From: Terrimicrobiaceae bacterium
Lineage (GTDB): Bacteria > Verrucomicrobiota > Verrucomicrobiia > Chthoniobacterales > Terrimicrobiaceae
Length of the DNA: 64,000 nucleotides
Assembly: GCA_018402345.1 (NCBI GenBank)
Contig: JAGYIV010000014.1
Span: forward strand, 1-64,000
Reading direction: 5' to 3'
In this document: in pieces, positions 39,636 through 49,400 of the stretch
How positions within the stretch are numbered: position 1 is the first letter of the stretch
Layout of the letters: every line of letters begins with the position of its first letter
Notes under the pieces: generated by a model
Databases searched by the model: none
What the model saw: the letters and a program-made list of their open reading frames with translations, nothing else
Told to the model about the DNA's origin: nothing
Program-made: the position numbers and the translations under genes

Positions 39636-41162
39636 ATGAAAACCCTTCTTGTCTTCGGCGACCAGCTCACGCTGGAGAATACAGCGCTTGAGGCCGGCAC
39701 GCTTGGTGCGGACCGGGTGGTGCTCATCGAGGCGCGCGACGACGGTCCAGCCCACAAGATCAAGCGCGTGTTCCATCTGGCCGCAATGCGGGCGTTTGCC
39801 GAGGAGTTGCGTGGGCACGGATGGGACACCCGCCAGTTCGGGATCGATGCCACGCCTTCGTTTCGCGAAGCGCTGGTGGCGCATCTCGAGTGTGAGCGGC
39901 CGGATGTCCTCGTTGTCATGGAGCCGAACAACTGGGGGCGGCAGAAGCTGCTCGAGGAGGTGTCGAAGCAAACCGGCGTGTCGCTTCGCATCACGCCAAC
40001 CTGCCAGTTCGTCACGCCGCGCGCCGACTTTTTGAATTTCGCCAAAGGCAAGAAACGCCTGCTTATGGAAGCCCATTACCGCCGCATGCGGCAGTCGCTC
40101 GGCATTCTCATGCGGTCGGATGGCGAGCCCGAGGGTGGGGCGTGGAATTACGATGCCGAGAATCGCAAGACCGTGCGGGATTGGAAAAAGGACGGTGCTC
40201 CCAAGCCGCCACGTCCGGTGACGGCGCGGCGTCCACGCGACAAGTTTGTCGAGACGGCCATCGCCGATGTGAACAAATGGTTCCCCGACAGCCCCGGCCG
40301 CGCGGAGGATTTCTGGTTGCCGCACACGCGGGAAGGCGCGCTGGAGGCGCTCGCGAGCTTTGTCGCCGAGCGGTTGCCGCTCTTCGGCGATTACCAGGAT
40401 CTCATGCTCGAGGATTCGCCCACCATGTTTCACAGCATGATCGCCGGGCCGTTGAATCTCGGCTTGCTCCTGCCGATGGAGTGTGTGGATGCCGCCGTGC
40501 GCGCCCATACCGCCGGGCAGGCCCCGCTGGCGGCGGTCGAGGGATTCGTGCGCCAGATCATTGGTTGGCGGGAATTCGTCAACGGCGTCTATTGGCTGAA
40601 AATGCCCGCCTACCTCGAGTCCAACGCGCTTGGTGCCACGCTGCCGCTGCCGAAATTTTTCTACACCGCGGAGACCTCTATGAATTGCCTGCGCTGCTCG
40701 CTGGGCGAGGCCCGCGACACGGCGTTCAACCACCATATCCAGCGACTCATGATTCTCGGGAATTTCTGCCTGCTCGCAGGCATCCGGCCCCAAGAGGCGC
40801 ACGACTGGTTTTTGGAGATGTATATCGACGCGCACGAGTGGGTCATGGCCGCGAATGTGCTCGGCATGGCGCTTCATGCGGACGGCGGGTTCATGGCCAC
40901 GAAACCCTATGCGGGCGCGGCGGCCTACATTTCGAAAATGTCGAACTACTGTGCCGGTTGCTCCCATGACCCCGTGAAAAAATCCGGCCCCGGTGCGTGC
41001 CCCTTCAATTTGCTTTATTGGGATTTCTACGACAGGCACGCCGACCGGTTCGCCTCGAATCCCCGCACGAGTATGATGGTCCGCTCGTGGCAAAAGCGCC
41101 TCCCCGACGAGCGGGCGAAGATCACCGCCGAGGCCCGCGTGTTTTTGGACGGATTGGAGTGA
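39636..41162 (+). CDS. iron-sulfur cryptochrome/photolyase (FeS-BCP, PhrB-like)
   Basis: 508 residues. The FeS-containing bacterial cryptochromes and photolyases repair (6-4) photoproducts or act as light sensors. Four cysteines align with the cluster ligands of the PhrB type: Cys351 (MNCLRCS), Cys439 and Cys442 (YCAGC) and Cys455 (GACPFN). The N-terminal alpha/beta domain opens TLLVFGDQLTLEN, and the C-terminal FAD domain has QIIGWREFVNGVYWL and DAHEWVMAANVLGMA. Whether it is (6-4)-specific cannot be told from the sequence alone. Confidence 0.92.
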   Translation: MKTLLVFGDQLTLENTALEAGTLGADRVVLIEARDDGPAHKIKRVFHLAAMRAFAEELRGHGWDTRQFGIDATPSFREALVAHLECERPDVLVVMEPNNWGRQKLLEEVSKQTGVSLRITPTCQFVTPRADFLNFAKGKKRLLMEAHYRRMRQSLGILMRSDGEPEGGAWNYDAENRKTVRDWKKDGAPKPPRPVTARRPRDKFVETAIADVNKWFPDSPGRAEDFWLPHTREGALEALASFVAERLPLFGDYQDLMLEDSPTMFHSMIAGPLNLGLLLPMECVDAAVRAHTAGQAPLAAVEGFVRQIIGWREFVNGVYWLKMPAYLESNALGATLPLPKFFYTAETSMNCLRCSLGEARDTAFNHHIQRLMILGNFCLLAGIRPQEAHDWFLEMYIDAHEWVMAANVLGMALHADGGFMATKPYAGAAAYISKMSNYCAGCSHDPVKKSGPGACPFNLLYWDFYDRHADRFASNPRTSMMVRSWQKRLPDERAKITAEARVFLDGLE

Positions 41163-41241
41163 GGGAGGAGATTGGTTCGTTCCGGGGACGCGTGCAAGAT
41201 CGCGGCTTGTCGTCCGGCGGGACATCTGCACTATTCCCTGC

Positions 41242-42645
41242 GTGGACTACGATCTCATCGTGATTGGATCGGGGCCGGCAGGGGAGAAGGGGGCCGCGCA
41301 GGCGGCGTATTTCGGAAAGAAGGTGGCGCTTGTCGAGCGCGGAGCGTTTTACGGCGGTGCCGCGGCGAATACCGGCACGTTGCCCTCGAAGACGCTCCGT
41401 GAAACGGCACTCCACCTCTCGGGGTTTCGCAAGCGCCAGCTCTATGGTGCCGGTCTGGCGGAACCCCCGCGGGTGGATGCCGACATGTTCCTTCGCCATT
41501 TCAGACAGGTGCGTAACCAGGAGCGGGAACGCATCGCAGCGAACATGGCACGCCACAATGTGGAGATTCACCGCGGCGCCGCTTCGTTTCTCGATCCGCA
41601 CCGCGTGAGGGTTGAGCGTGACGACGGTTCCTCCACGATCCTTGAGGGAGGGGTCATCCTGATCGCCACTGGCACGCGGCCAAACCATCCACAATCCTAT
41701 CCGTGGCATGACAAGCGCCTGTGCGAGTCGGACAGCATCCTGCGCATTCGGACTCTCCCCCGAAAACTGCTCGTGATCGGCGGCGGCGTGATCGGGAGCG
41801 AATACGCGTGCATCTTTTCCGCCCTGGGAGCCGATGTGACGCTGGTCGACGGCCGTTCTCGACTCATGGGATTTCTCGATGTCGAGGTCTCCGCCGCCCT
41901 CGAGACGGCGATGCGGAACATGGGGATAGAGCTTCTACTCGGAGAGAATGTCGAGTCGCTGGAAACTGGCGAAAAACTCGCCGCCGTCTTCTCGAGGGGA
42001 GGAGGCGGCGCGTATGACGCCGTGCTTGCCGCGAGCGGGCGCGCGGGGAACACCGACAAGCTCGCGCTCGAAATGATCGGTCTGCAGCCCTGCCAGCGCG
42101 GCCTCCTCAAGGTCGACGAGCATTACAGAACCTCCGTGCCGAACATTTATGCCGCGGGCGATGTGATTGGATTTCCAGCGCTCGCCTCGACCTCTATGGA
42201 ACAGGGTCGGCTCGCCGTGTGCCACGCCTTTGACTTGAAATACAAAACCAACCTCTCGCGCATCTTGCCGCTGGGCATTTACACGATCCCGGAGTGTTCG
42301 TGCGCGGGGGACACCGAGGAGTCGCTTCGCGAAAAGGGGATTCCATACGTTGTCGGCAAGGCGGATTACTCGAACAACAGCCGTGGATTCATCATCGGCG
42401 ACAAGGAGGGTTTTTTGAAACTCCTCTTCCGCGCCTCGGATATGAGGCTGCTGGGCGTGCATTGCATCGGCGAGGTTGCGACGGACCTTGTCCACACCGG
42501 TCTCACAGCGCTCCTGCTCGAGCAGGGTGCCGACCTCTTCATCGACACCTGCTACAACTACCCCACCCTCTCCGAGATGTATAAATATGCGGCCTACGAC
42601 GCCCTCGGCCGCGCCCATCGGGGCGAGATTTGCCATGCAGGGTAG
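41242..42645 (+). CDS. sthA: soluble pyridine nucleotide transhydrogenase-like (SthA) flavoprotein
   Basis: 467 residues from the GTG at 41242. FAD motif: DLIVIGSGPAGEKGAAQAA. In place of the redox CxxxxC disulfide of lipoamide dehydrogenase, the corresponding region reads GAAANTGTLPSKTLRE, which is the mark of SthA, an enzyme that transfers hydride between NADPH and NAD+. The second nucleotide site is LLVIGGGVIGSEYACIFSALG. The C-terminal dimerisation domain ends with CYNYPTLSEMYKYAAYDAL. It is followed after one base by the 3D-domain gene. Confidence 0.9.
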   Translation: MDYDLIVIGSGPAGEKGAAQAAYFGKKVALVERGAFYGGAAANTGTLPSKTLRETALHLSGFRKRQLYGAGLAEPPRVDADMFLRHFRQVRNQERERIAANMARHNVEIHRGAASFLDPHRVRVERDDGSSTILEGGVILIATGTRPNHPQSYPWHDKRLCESDSILRIRTLPRKLLVIGGGVIGSEYACIFSALGADVTLVDGRSRLMGFLDVEVSAALETAMRNMGIELLLGENVESLETGEKLAAVFSRGGGGAYDAVLAASGRAGNTDKLALEMIGLQPCQRGLLKVDEHYRTSVPNIYAAGDVIGFPALASTSMEQGRLAVCHAFDLKYKTNLSRILPLGIYTIPECSCAGDTEESLREKGIPYVVGKADYSNNSRGFIIGDKEGFLKLLFRASDMRLLGVHCIGEVATDLVHTGLTALLLEQGADLFIDTCYNYPTLSEMYKYAAYDALGRAHRGEICHAG

Positions 42646-42646
42646 A

Positions 42647-43204
42647 ATGTCCAACATGATTCGCAGAGACCGTTTCGGAGCCCTTGCGGGATTCACTTTT
42701 GCCATTCTTTGCGTGCTTTTGCTTGCCGCGTGCGCCACGCCGAGAGAACGCAGGATCACCGCCACCGCCTATTGCGGCTGCGGATCGTGCTGCGACTGGG
42801 AGCGGGGGAGCTGGAAATACCTGAAGCTCGATGTGTGGAACCGGTATGTCAGCAAAGGCAACCGAAAGGGAAAAACCTACACCGGCCGCACAGCCTCCGG
42901 CACCCGGCCCCGCGAACCGCACGCTGGCCTCTTCACCGGCGACAGCCTCCAACGCCCCTGGACGATCCCCTTCAAGATCATCCTGCCGTGGAACATTCCC
43001 TCCCGCGACGGAACAATCGCCGCCGACACGCGCTACTACCCCTTTGGCACCCGCATGCATGTCCCCGGTTGGGGCTGGGGAGTCGTCGAGGACCGTGGCG
43101 GTGCCATCAAAGGCCCCGACCGCATCGATCTCTTCCACAAATCCCACAACGAGGGGCTCAAGTGGGGCAGACAAACCCTCCCAGTAACCGTCGTCAAAAA
43201 GTAG
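42647..43204 (+). CDS. 3D-domain lipoprotein/secreted protein
   Basis: 185 residues from the ATG at 42647, with an ATG at 42656 as alternative. A signal sequence with a lipobox-like LLLAACA precedes the mature part. The domain has TATAYCGCGSCC, a Cys-rich start, then RMHVPGWGWGVVEDRGGAIKGPDRIDLF, where the three aspartates give the 3D name. 3D domains occur in lytic transglycosylases and related peptidoglycan-acting proteins. It starts one base after the transhydrogenase stop. Confidence 0.8.
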   Translation: MSNMIRRDRFGALAGFTFAILCVLLLAACATPRERRITATAYCGCGSCCDWERGSWKYLKLDVWNRYVSKGNRKGKTYTGRTASGTRPREPHAGLFTGDSLQRPWTIPFKIILPWNIPSRDGTIAADTRYYPFGTRMHVPGWGWGVVEDRGGAIKGPDRIDLFHKSHNEGLKWGRQTLPVTVVKK

Positions 43205-43259
43205 CAAGCGCCTAAAGTTCTCCAGCAATGAGCTGGTCCATCTTCGGAAGAAGGTGGGG

Positions 43260-43330
43260 AGCGGGTAGCGGGAATCGAACCCGCATGGCCTGCTTGGAAG
43301 GCAGGAACTTTACCACTAAGCTATACCCGC
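43260..43330 (-). tRNA. tRNA-Gly, anticodon TCC
   Basis: Folds as a full cloverleaf: acceptor GCGGGTA/TACCCGC; D-arm GCTTAGTGGTAAAGT; anticodon stem CCTGC/GCAGG with loop CTTCCAA; T-arm GCGGG-TTCGATT-CCCGC. The discriminator is T and CCA is not encoded. Confidence 0.97.
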
Positions 43331-43420
43331 GAAAGATAGGTTTACGTTTAGGTGTGGGTTGGGGATTGGTCAACTGGAAACATGCTTCCTACGCGCGCGC
43401 TCGGGGTCGCGAGGATTGGT

Positions 43421-44110
43421 TCAACGGGGGGAGCGGGTGAGGTGGAGCACGCATTCGCCGTCGATGATGGTTGTCGATTTGATTTTGAAGTCCAGCGGGC
43501 GGGGGAGGAAATCGCCGGGGATTCCAGTGAGGGTGGGGGCGGCGGCGCCCCCGAAGATGATCGGGGCGATGGTGAGTTGGATGGAGCTGATCAGATCGAG
43601 TTCTGCAAGCGAGCGGACGAGTTCGCCGCCACCCTCGCAGACGATGCGTTTCACGCCGTAATCGGTGCGGAGCATTCGTAGCGCGGGGACAAGTGGCACG
43701 GACGGGGCGTCGAACAGGTGGAGGTCGCAGAGCGGGGCGAGTGCGGAGCGTGTGCGTTGCGGCATGCGCGTGGTCGAAAGAATCACGGCTGTAGACCCGC
43801 CTGGTTGGAAGATTTTCCATGCGGGGTCGAGGCGACCGGCGTTGCTGACCACAACACGAAGCGGTTCGGGGGGAAGACCGCGGGAAAGGCGTTCCCGACG
43901 AAGGGTTTCGTCGGTGAGGCGCATGGACATCGTGTCGGCGGCCACGGTGCCGCGTCCGGCGAGGATCGCATCGTGGGCGGCGCGAACGGTGCGGAGGCGT
44001 GACTTGTCGGTGGGAGAGGTGAACAGCGAGGGGGTGCGGTTTTTTGTGCTGATCTTGGCATCCGCCGTGATCGCGAAATGGGCGGTGATTTTCGGAAGCG
44101 CGTGGGTCAT
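43421..44110 (-). CDS. RibD C-terminal/dihydrofolate reductase-like protein
   Basis: 229 residues. The fold is that of the reductase half of RibD and of DHFR, an NADPH-dependent oxidoreductase: HFAITADAKISTKNRT at the start, AAHDAILAGRGTVAAD with the family motif, and VCEGGGELVRSL near the end. No deaminase half is present. It may reduce the riboflavin intermediate or another pteridine-like compound. The ATG at 44110 overlaps the upstream stop (ATGA). It ends 91 bases from the tRNA-Gly gene on the same strand. Confidence 0.85.
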   Translation of the reverse strand: MTHALPKITAHFAITADAKISTKNRTPSLFTSPTDKSRLRTVRAAHDAILAGRGTVAADTMSMRLTDETLRRERLSRGLPPEPLRVVVSNAGRLDPAWKIFQPGGSTAVILSTTRMPQRTRSALAPLCDLHLFDAPSVPLVPALRMLRTDYGVKRIVCEGGGELVRSLAELDLISSIQLTIAPIIFGGAAAPTLTGIPGDFLPRPLDFKIKSTTIIDGECVLHLTRSPR

Positions 44111-45156
44111 GCCTCCGGGCGGCGGCCCTCTTCGAGGTTGTGTTCCACGCGGTGTTCGAGGTCTTCGACTGTTTTTTCCATCTCCGCCAGCGGGGTCGTG
44201 TCGTGTTGGGAGGAGCGGTAGAGGATATAGATCAAGCCACCGGCGAGGCTCCAGAAGACCTGCATCATGAAGCCCGAGAGGGAGACTAAGGTGGCGATGG
44301 ACTCGGGGGTCGCGTAGAGGGAGCCGAGAATTTTGATGAAGAGGCCCTCGCGGAGGCCCGCGCCGCCGATGCTGATTGGAAGGGCCGTGACGGTCGCGAC
44401 GATGGGCATGACGCAATAGATGCTCAGCAGGTTGAGCCCTGCGGCAAAGGCCTTCGCGCCGAACCAGAAGGTCGAAAACATGAGGAGGTGGGCGGGGATC
44501 GAGAGCAGGAACGCCGCGCCGACCGACTTGCCTGCGCGGGCGTATTCGAGGAAAGCCCCGGCGGCCTCGATGATTTTCTCGCGGGCGGGAAGCCAGTGGG
44601 GAAGCTTGCGGGTGAGGTCGAACCTGCCCGTGATCCAGGCGACGGCTATGAAGCCGATCGAGCCGCCGAGGATCACCCCGGCCGTGGCCACGCCGTAGCG
44701 TGTCACCTCGTGGGCCATGAGGTCGTCCCAGCGGAGCAGGATGACAACCGCCGAAACCGCCGCCAGTGCCAGCACGCCGACCACACGGTCGATAAACACG
44801 CTGAGCAGCGCGCCGGCCTTTTTATCCGGAGCCTCGCGCATGATGAGGAAGATTTTAACGATGTCACCGCCGGTTGACCCGAGAAGGAAGAGGTTGAAAA
44901 ACATGCCGACCATGAGGATGCGCAGGCTCCGCAAGTAGGAGATGGCGATGCCTTGGACCCGGAGGAGGATTCTCCAGCGTTGGGCCTGGAGGAGGAGACC
45001 GCAACCGAGCGCCGCAAGGGCTGGAACGAACCACCCTGTGTGAGCCACCTCCAGCGCGGCAAGCATCGCGGCGTTCTGCTCCTGGTTGCGGAAGATCCAC
45101 CAAAAGAGGCCGGCGGTGACGGCGATTTGGACGGCGGTGAGGATGTGGCGTTTCAT
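44107..45156 (-). CDS. LPG-synthase-TM/UPF0104 family flippase-like membrane protein
   Basis: 349 residues with about eight membrane segments. The family motifs are LRILMVGMFFNLFLLGSTGGDIVKIFLI in the first half and ALPISIGGAGLREGLFIK in the second. The family includes the flippase domain of MprF and proteins that move lipids or lipid-linked sugars. There is no C-terminal synthase domain; instead a charged tail (EKTVEDLEHRVEHNLEEGRRPEA). It overlaps the RibD-like gene by four bases. Confidence 0.88.
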   Translation of the reverse strand: MKRHILTAVQIAVTAGLFWWIFRNQEQNAAMLAALEVAHTGWFVPALAALGCGLLLQAQRWRILLRVQGIAISYLRSLRILMVGMFFNLFLLGSTGGDIVKIFLIMREAPDKKAGALLSVFIDRVVGVLALAAVSAVVILLRWDDLMAHEVTRYGVATAGVILGGSIGFIAVAWITGRFDLTRKLPHWLPAREKIIEAAGAFLEYARAGKSVGAAFLLSIPAHLLMFSTFWFGAKAFAAGLNLLSIYCVMPIVATVTALPISIGGAGLREGLFIKILGSLYATPESIATLVSLSGFMMQVFWSLAGGLIYILYRSSQHDTTPLAEMEKTVEDLEHRVEHNLEEGRRPEA

Positions 45157-45207
45157 CAGGGCGCGGGGCAGGGAACCATGGGTGGAATGAACATGGCAAG
45201 AGCGACC

Positions 45208-46119
45208 TCAGCCATAGCGGCGCGTCCATTCGTCCGCCGCCTTGCGGATGTCTCCCGGTTCGGTGCGCGGGGCGATTTCAAAAATGGTCGCGCAGGATTT
45301 CGGAAGGAGCGGCACAAGTTCATCGAACGGCGTGTCGCCGGTGAAGGGCGGGCAGTGGTCGCGGAACGGCCAGTGGGTGTCGTGGATGTGGCAGCCGAGG
45401 AGGCTGGGGGCCATGCGTTTGAGAAGTTGAGCATGGTCGATCAGGCCGATGTTGTGCTTGATCTGGGCATGGCCAAAGTCGTGCCAGTAGCCCGCGTGCG
45501 GAGAGTCGAGGCGCTTGAGAAAAAGGTCGAACTGGCGGTCCAGCGGAGCGGACTCGTAGTGCTCGCGGTTTTCGAGGCCGAGCTTCACTCCCGACGTGCC
45601 TGCGTGGCCCGTGACCTGCGCCAGGCACTCCAGGATCAGTGCGTCGTGGGCCTCAGCGACTTGTTCTCGCGCCTTGATGGCCTCGAATTTGGCGTTGATG
45701 TGCTCCGGAGAGAACATGCCGTGGGTCTCAACTGATCTCCGGAGGGTGCGGGTGAGGTCCAGCGAGCGGATGCGGCCCGTGTGGATGACGACAAGCGGAG
45801 CCTCGAGCTTCGCGGCCCAGTCGATGGTGGCCAGCGTGAGTTTCACGGCCCGCTCGCGTTCCGAGGGGCGCGGGGAGGTGAATTCGTAGCAATCCGGCGA
45901 ATCGCTCGTCACCTCGATCGGCATGGGGAGGAAATTGTGGACGCTCGAGACGCGGAATTTGCGTTTCGATTTTGCCGCGAGGATGCCCTCCAGTTGCGAG
46001 GAGCGGATGCCATGGCTGATCTCCAGGGTGTCGAATCCGAGGCCGAGAATCTCCTCCACGATGGCGCGGCCGTCCTGGTGTTTCCATGAGTTCCAGCATG
46101 TCGAGAGCGAGAGGTTCAT
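45208..46119 (-). CDS. sugar phosphate isomerase/epimerase (xylose-isomerase-like TIM barrel)
   Basis: 303 residues from the ATG at 46119, which overlaps the upstream stop. A TIM-barrel fold of the AP-endonuclease-2/xylose isomerase superfamily: ILGLGFDTLEISHG near the start, PLVVIHTGRIRS mid-barrel, KLGLENREHYES carrying the metal-ligand Glu, and WHDFGHAQIK and CHIHDTHW with further ligands. It probably isomerises or epimerises a sugar; the substrate is not evident. Confidence 0.85.
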   Translation of the reverse strand: MNLSLSTCWNSWKHQDGRAIVEEILGLGFDTLEISHGIRSSQLEGILAAKSKRKFRVSSVHNFLPMPIEVTSDSPDCYEFTSPRPSERERAVKLTLATIDWAAKLEAPLVVIHTGRIRSLDLTRTLRRSVETHGMFSPEHINAKFEAIKAREQVAEAHDALILECLAQVTGHAGTSGVKLGLENREHYESAPLDRQFDLFLKRLDSPHAGYWHDFGHAQIKHNIGLIDHAQLLKRMAPSLLGCHIHDTHWPFRDHCPPFTGDTPFDELVPLLPKSCATIFEIAPRTEPGDIRKAADEWTRRYG

Positions 46120-47357
46120 TTGAACAATCGGTGGGCGGCGCGGAGTCCGGAGTCCAACGCCGCTTGGATACTGGCTCCGCAAGCCCAGTCACCCGCAGTG
46201 TAGACATTCGCGGGGAGGTTCGGGAAGGGGATTCGGGCTGCGAATCCCGGCGGCTGGGCGGGGACGGCGTAGGGCACGCGAATCGTCTCAAGGTGCTCCA
46301 GTGCTCCCTCGGCCCTTGGAAAGACGCCTGTGATCTCGCGTGCCGCCAGCACGGGTAGAGCATCGGAGGGATATCTTGCTGGATCGAGGACGGTGGCGGA
46401 GATCAGATGCCAATCGAGCGGGGCATAGGAGGGAGCGATGTTGGTGATCTGGACAAAATGGCGAACCACCGGCTCGTGGGCGTCCGGCAGGACCAGACAG
46501 GGGTGTCTGTAGAGGGAGGTTCGGGTTTTGAAATACACAACGGCAACCTCGCGGCCCGGCGGAGGCGCCGGGCGTTCGAGGAGAGCGCAAGCCGAGGGCT
46601 CGTCCACCGCGAGGACAACCCGTGATGCGGGCAGGAAAGCGCCGTTGGCCAGAAGCACGCCGGTGGCGGATCCGCCGCCGGTTTCCACCGAGGCGACGCG
46701 CGTGTTGTAGCGCAGGCACTCCATTGGGATTTCGGAGGCGATCGCCTTTGGAAGCGCCGAGATGCCGCCCGAGGGAAGCCAAGCCGTGCCGGTGAGGAAT
46801 CGTTTCAGATAAAGTAAAAAGAGGGCGGAACTTGTCTCGAGTGCGTTGTCGAGGAACACACCGCCGAAAAACGGGCGGGCGAAACGGTCGATGAACCCGC
46901 GGCTGAACCCCGAGCGACGGAGGAAATCAGCCGTCGTCGAGTCGCCGGGAGCGGAGCAACCCCCGGCAATGGTGGAATCCGAGGTGGCGAGCAACCGCAG
47001 GCCCAACGCGGCGAGGCGGGCCTTGTCGGACAACGTGAGTGAGCGGGAAAAAACGGCGTTGAGCGGATTGGCCAGCGGGCTGGTGAGGTGGTGGAGGAGT
47101 CCGTCGTGGTGCAACAGCGCGCCGGACTCAAACCAGCGCGGCTCTAGGCGGTGGATATTCACCAACCTAGACACCGCCGGATACGAACTGAGAACGACCT
47201 GAAATCCGTGATCGAGGGTGAAGCCGTCGCGGTGGGTGGTGCGTTGGCGGCCGCCGGGTCCGGGTGCCGCTTCGAGAAGCAAAAAAGGCCGGCCTGCGCG
47301 GGTCAGTTCCCTTGCGCAGGCAAGGCCCGCAAGACCAGCTCCGACGATGACGATCAT
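46116..47357 (-). CDS. FAD-dependent amine-oxidase/phytoene-desaturase-like oxidoreductase
   Basis: 413 residues. The FAD motif is MIVIVGAGLAGLACARELTR, followed by GGRQRTTHRDGFTLDHGFQVV, the typical second block of the NAD(P)-binding amine oxidase/protoporphyrinogen oxidase/carotenoid desaturase superfamily. The C-terminal end has NVYTAGDWACGASIQAALDSG, the conserved FAD-contact segment. No carotenoid gene is nearby. It overlaps the isomerase gene by four bases. Confidence 0.88.
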   Translation of the reverse strand: MIVIVGAGLAGLACARELTRAGRPFLLLEAAPGPGGRQRTTHRDGFTLDHGFQVVLSSYPAVSRLVNIHRLEPRWFESGALLHHDGLLHHLTSPLANPLNAVFSRSLTLSDKARLAALGLRLLATSDSTIAGGCSAPGDSTTADFLRRSGFSRGFIDRFARPFFGGVFLDNALETSSALFLLYLKRFLTGTAWLPSGGISALPKAIASEIPMECLRYNTRVASVETGGGSATGVLLANGAFLPASRVVLAVDEPSACALLERPAPPPGREVAVVYFKTRTSLYRHPCLVLPDAHEPVVRHFVQITNIAPSYAPLDWHLISATVLDPARYPSDALPVLAAREITGVFPRAEGALEHLETIRVPYAVPAQPPGFAARIPFPNLPANVYTAGDWACGASIQAALDSGLRAAHRLFK

Positions 47358-47390
47358 AGTCGGCGGAGGGCGTCGGGCATGGGCAGCCGG

Positions 47391-49400
47391 TCAAAAAGGA
47401 TCATCGTCATGGCCGGGATCCACCCCACCCGCGAGGGGTTGAAAGTGGTCGGGGGTTTCGAACAAATGCTCCGGAAGTTCGCGAAGGAAGCGGGAGGGTG
47501 GCTGGAACGCGCTGGCGTAGCCGGAGCCGAGGCGCATTTCCGGGTAGGTGAGGTGGAGTTCGTCCATGCAGCGGGTGATGCCGACATAGAACAGGCGGCG
47601 CTCCTCCTCCAGCGACTCTGGGTGTTCGATGCAGCGCATGCTCGGGAACATGCCGTCTGCAAGCCAGATCAGAAACACCACGCGCCATTCGAGGCCCTTG
47701 GCCTGGTGGAGGGTGGAGAGGACGACCTTGTCCTCCTGGTCGCGCACGGTGGAGGGGGTGTCGATGCCTCCAAGGAGGGCGAGTTGGGAAAGAAAGTCAT
47801 CCGTCGATTCAACCTGTGAGGCGAAGGCCTCGATGGTCTCGAGGTCCTGCTGGCGGTCCTCGGCGTTGGAGAACTTGTGTTTCAGGTAGTCGTCGTAAAC
47901 GGCGAAGCGGACGCGCTTGATCATGTCCGCTGGGGCGAGGGCGGGGCTCTCCAGCGGGGCGATCTCCGCGAGGGTGTGGACGAGTTGCATCCACTCGTCG
48001 CGCGCCTTTGAGGGCACTTTGATGTGGGCGAGTTCGCCGAAGGCCGGACGCCCCGCGAGGATCGACGAGACGGTTTGCCAGAGGGTGTCGGCGGTTTTCA
48101 GGCCGATGCCGGGAATCATGCGGACGAGGCGCTTGAAGGCCGTTTCGTCGCGCGGGTTTGCCGCCAGTTTGAGAAACGCAGCGAGATCCTTCACGTGGGC
48201 TTGCTCGAAAAAGCGGAGGCCGCTGGTGACAGTGAAGGGAATCCCGCACTTCGTAAACTCGATCTGGGTTTCCATCGAGTGGTAGTGGGCGCGGTAGAGA
48301 ACGGCGATCTCCGAGGGGGGGGTGCCGTCCTCGATAAGTTCCATAACGCGCCGGGCGACATGGGCCGCCTGGGCTGTGTTCGTCGGGAGAACCGAGAGGA
48401 GGGGTTTGCGCGGGGCTGCGGTGCGGGAGGGGGCGAGGTTTTTCGGGAACTGGTTGGTGTTTCCCATGATCGCGGCGTTCGCCAAATCGAGGACACCCGG
48501 CACGCTGCGGTAGTTTGTCTCGATCTTGAACACGCGGGTGCCAAGGCGTTTTTGCGGGAAGCCGAGGATGTTTTCGAAATTCGCGCCGCGCCACGAGTAG
48601 ATACTCTGGGCGTCGTCGCCCACGGCCATGATGTTCCCGTGCCCGGCGGCGAGGATGTCGATGAGTTCGGACTGGAGTCGGTTGGTGTCCTGGTATTCGT
48701 CCACAAGGATGTGGCGGAAGCGTCGCTGGTAGGCGGCGGCGATGTCCGGGCGCTCGAGGAAGAGCGCGTGGGTCTTTGAGAGAAGGTCGTCGAAATCCAT
48801 GGAGCCCGCCTCGCGCTTCCGTGCCTCGTAGGCTGATTGGACCTTGGCGATGTCCTCCTCGAGCGGGAGGAAGTAGCGGTATTTGGCTGCAAGAACGGCG
48901 CGGATGGGTTCGGTGGTGTTCGTGGCGTAGCTGAAGATGTCCGACAGGACACCTGCCTTCGGGAATTTGCGACCGGAAGTGACGAGATTCGCCTCGGCAA
49001 GCACGGCGGCGATCATGTCCTCCGAGTCCTCGCGGTCCATGATGGTGAAATTGCGGGGGAATCCGGCATCCTCCGCGTGGGAGCGCAGGATGCGGTTGCC
49101 GATCGAGTGGAACGTGCCGCTCCAGAGTCCGTCGGCCCCCGAGGGCACGAGGTTCTGGACGCGTTCGATCATTTCCCTCGCCGCCTTGTTGGTGAAGGTG
49201 AGGAGAAGGATTGCGTAGGGAGGGACACCCTGTTCCAGAAGCCAAGCGACGCGGTAGGTGAGCGCGCGTGTCTTCCCGCTGCCCGCTCCCGCGATGACGA
49301 GCGCCGGGCCCGGCGGTGCGGTGACGGCGGCGAACTGTTCCGGGTTGAGTTCCGCCGCGAAATCGATGCCTCTGGCAGGGCCTTGCACGGGGCGGGTCAC
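47391..49400 (-). CDS. UvrD/PcrA-type superfamily 1 helicase
   Basis: 669 residues from the GTG at 49400, which overlaps the DacA-type stop as GTGA. The upstream part of the open frame is antisense or out of frame with other genes and is not protein-like. Motif I is IAGAGSGKTRALTYR, motif Ia LTFTNKAA, motif II VDEYQDTN, motif III GDDAQSIYSWRGA, and motif VI RLFYVGITR. The enzyme unwinds DNA 3' to 5' in repair and replication restart. Compared with typical UvrD it is short, ending soon after motif VI with HFQPLAGG. Confidence 0.93.
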   Translation of the reverse strand: MTRPVQGPARGIDFAAELNPEQFAAVTAPPGPALVIAGAGSGKTRALTYRVAWLLEQGVPPYAILLLTFTNKAAREMIERVQNLVPSGADGLWSGTFHSIGNRILRSHAEDAGFPRNFTIMDREDSEDMIAAVLAEANLVTSGRKFPKAGVLSDIFSYATNTTEPIRAVLAAKYRYFLPLEEDIAKVQSAYEARKREAGSMDFDDLLSKTHALFLERPDIAAAYQRRFRHILVDEYQDTNRLQSELIDILAAGHGNIMAVGDDAQSIYSWRGANFENILGFPQKRLGTRVFKIETNYRSVPGVLDLANAAIMGNTNQFPKNLAPSRTAAPRKPLLSVLPTNTAQAAHVARRVMELIEDGTPPSEIAVLYRAHYHSMETQIEFTKCGIPFTVTSGLRFFEQAHVKDLAAFLKLAANPRDETAFKRLVRMIPGIGLKTADTLWQTVSSILAGRPAFGELAHIKVPSKARDEWMQLVHTLAEIAPLESPALAPADMIKRVRFAVYDDYLKHKFSNAEDRQQDLETIEAFASQVESTDDFLSQLALLGGIDTPSTVRDQEDKVVLSTLHQAKGLEWRVVFLIWLADGMFPSMRCIEHPESLEEERRLFYVGITRCMDELHLTYPEMRLGSGYASAFQPPSRFLRELPEHLFETPDHFQPLAGGVDPGHDDDPF

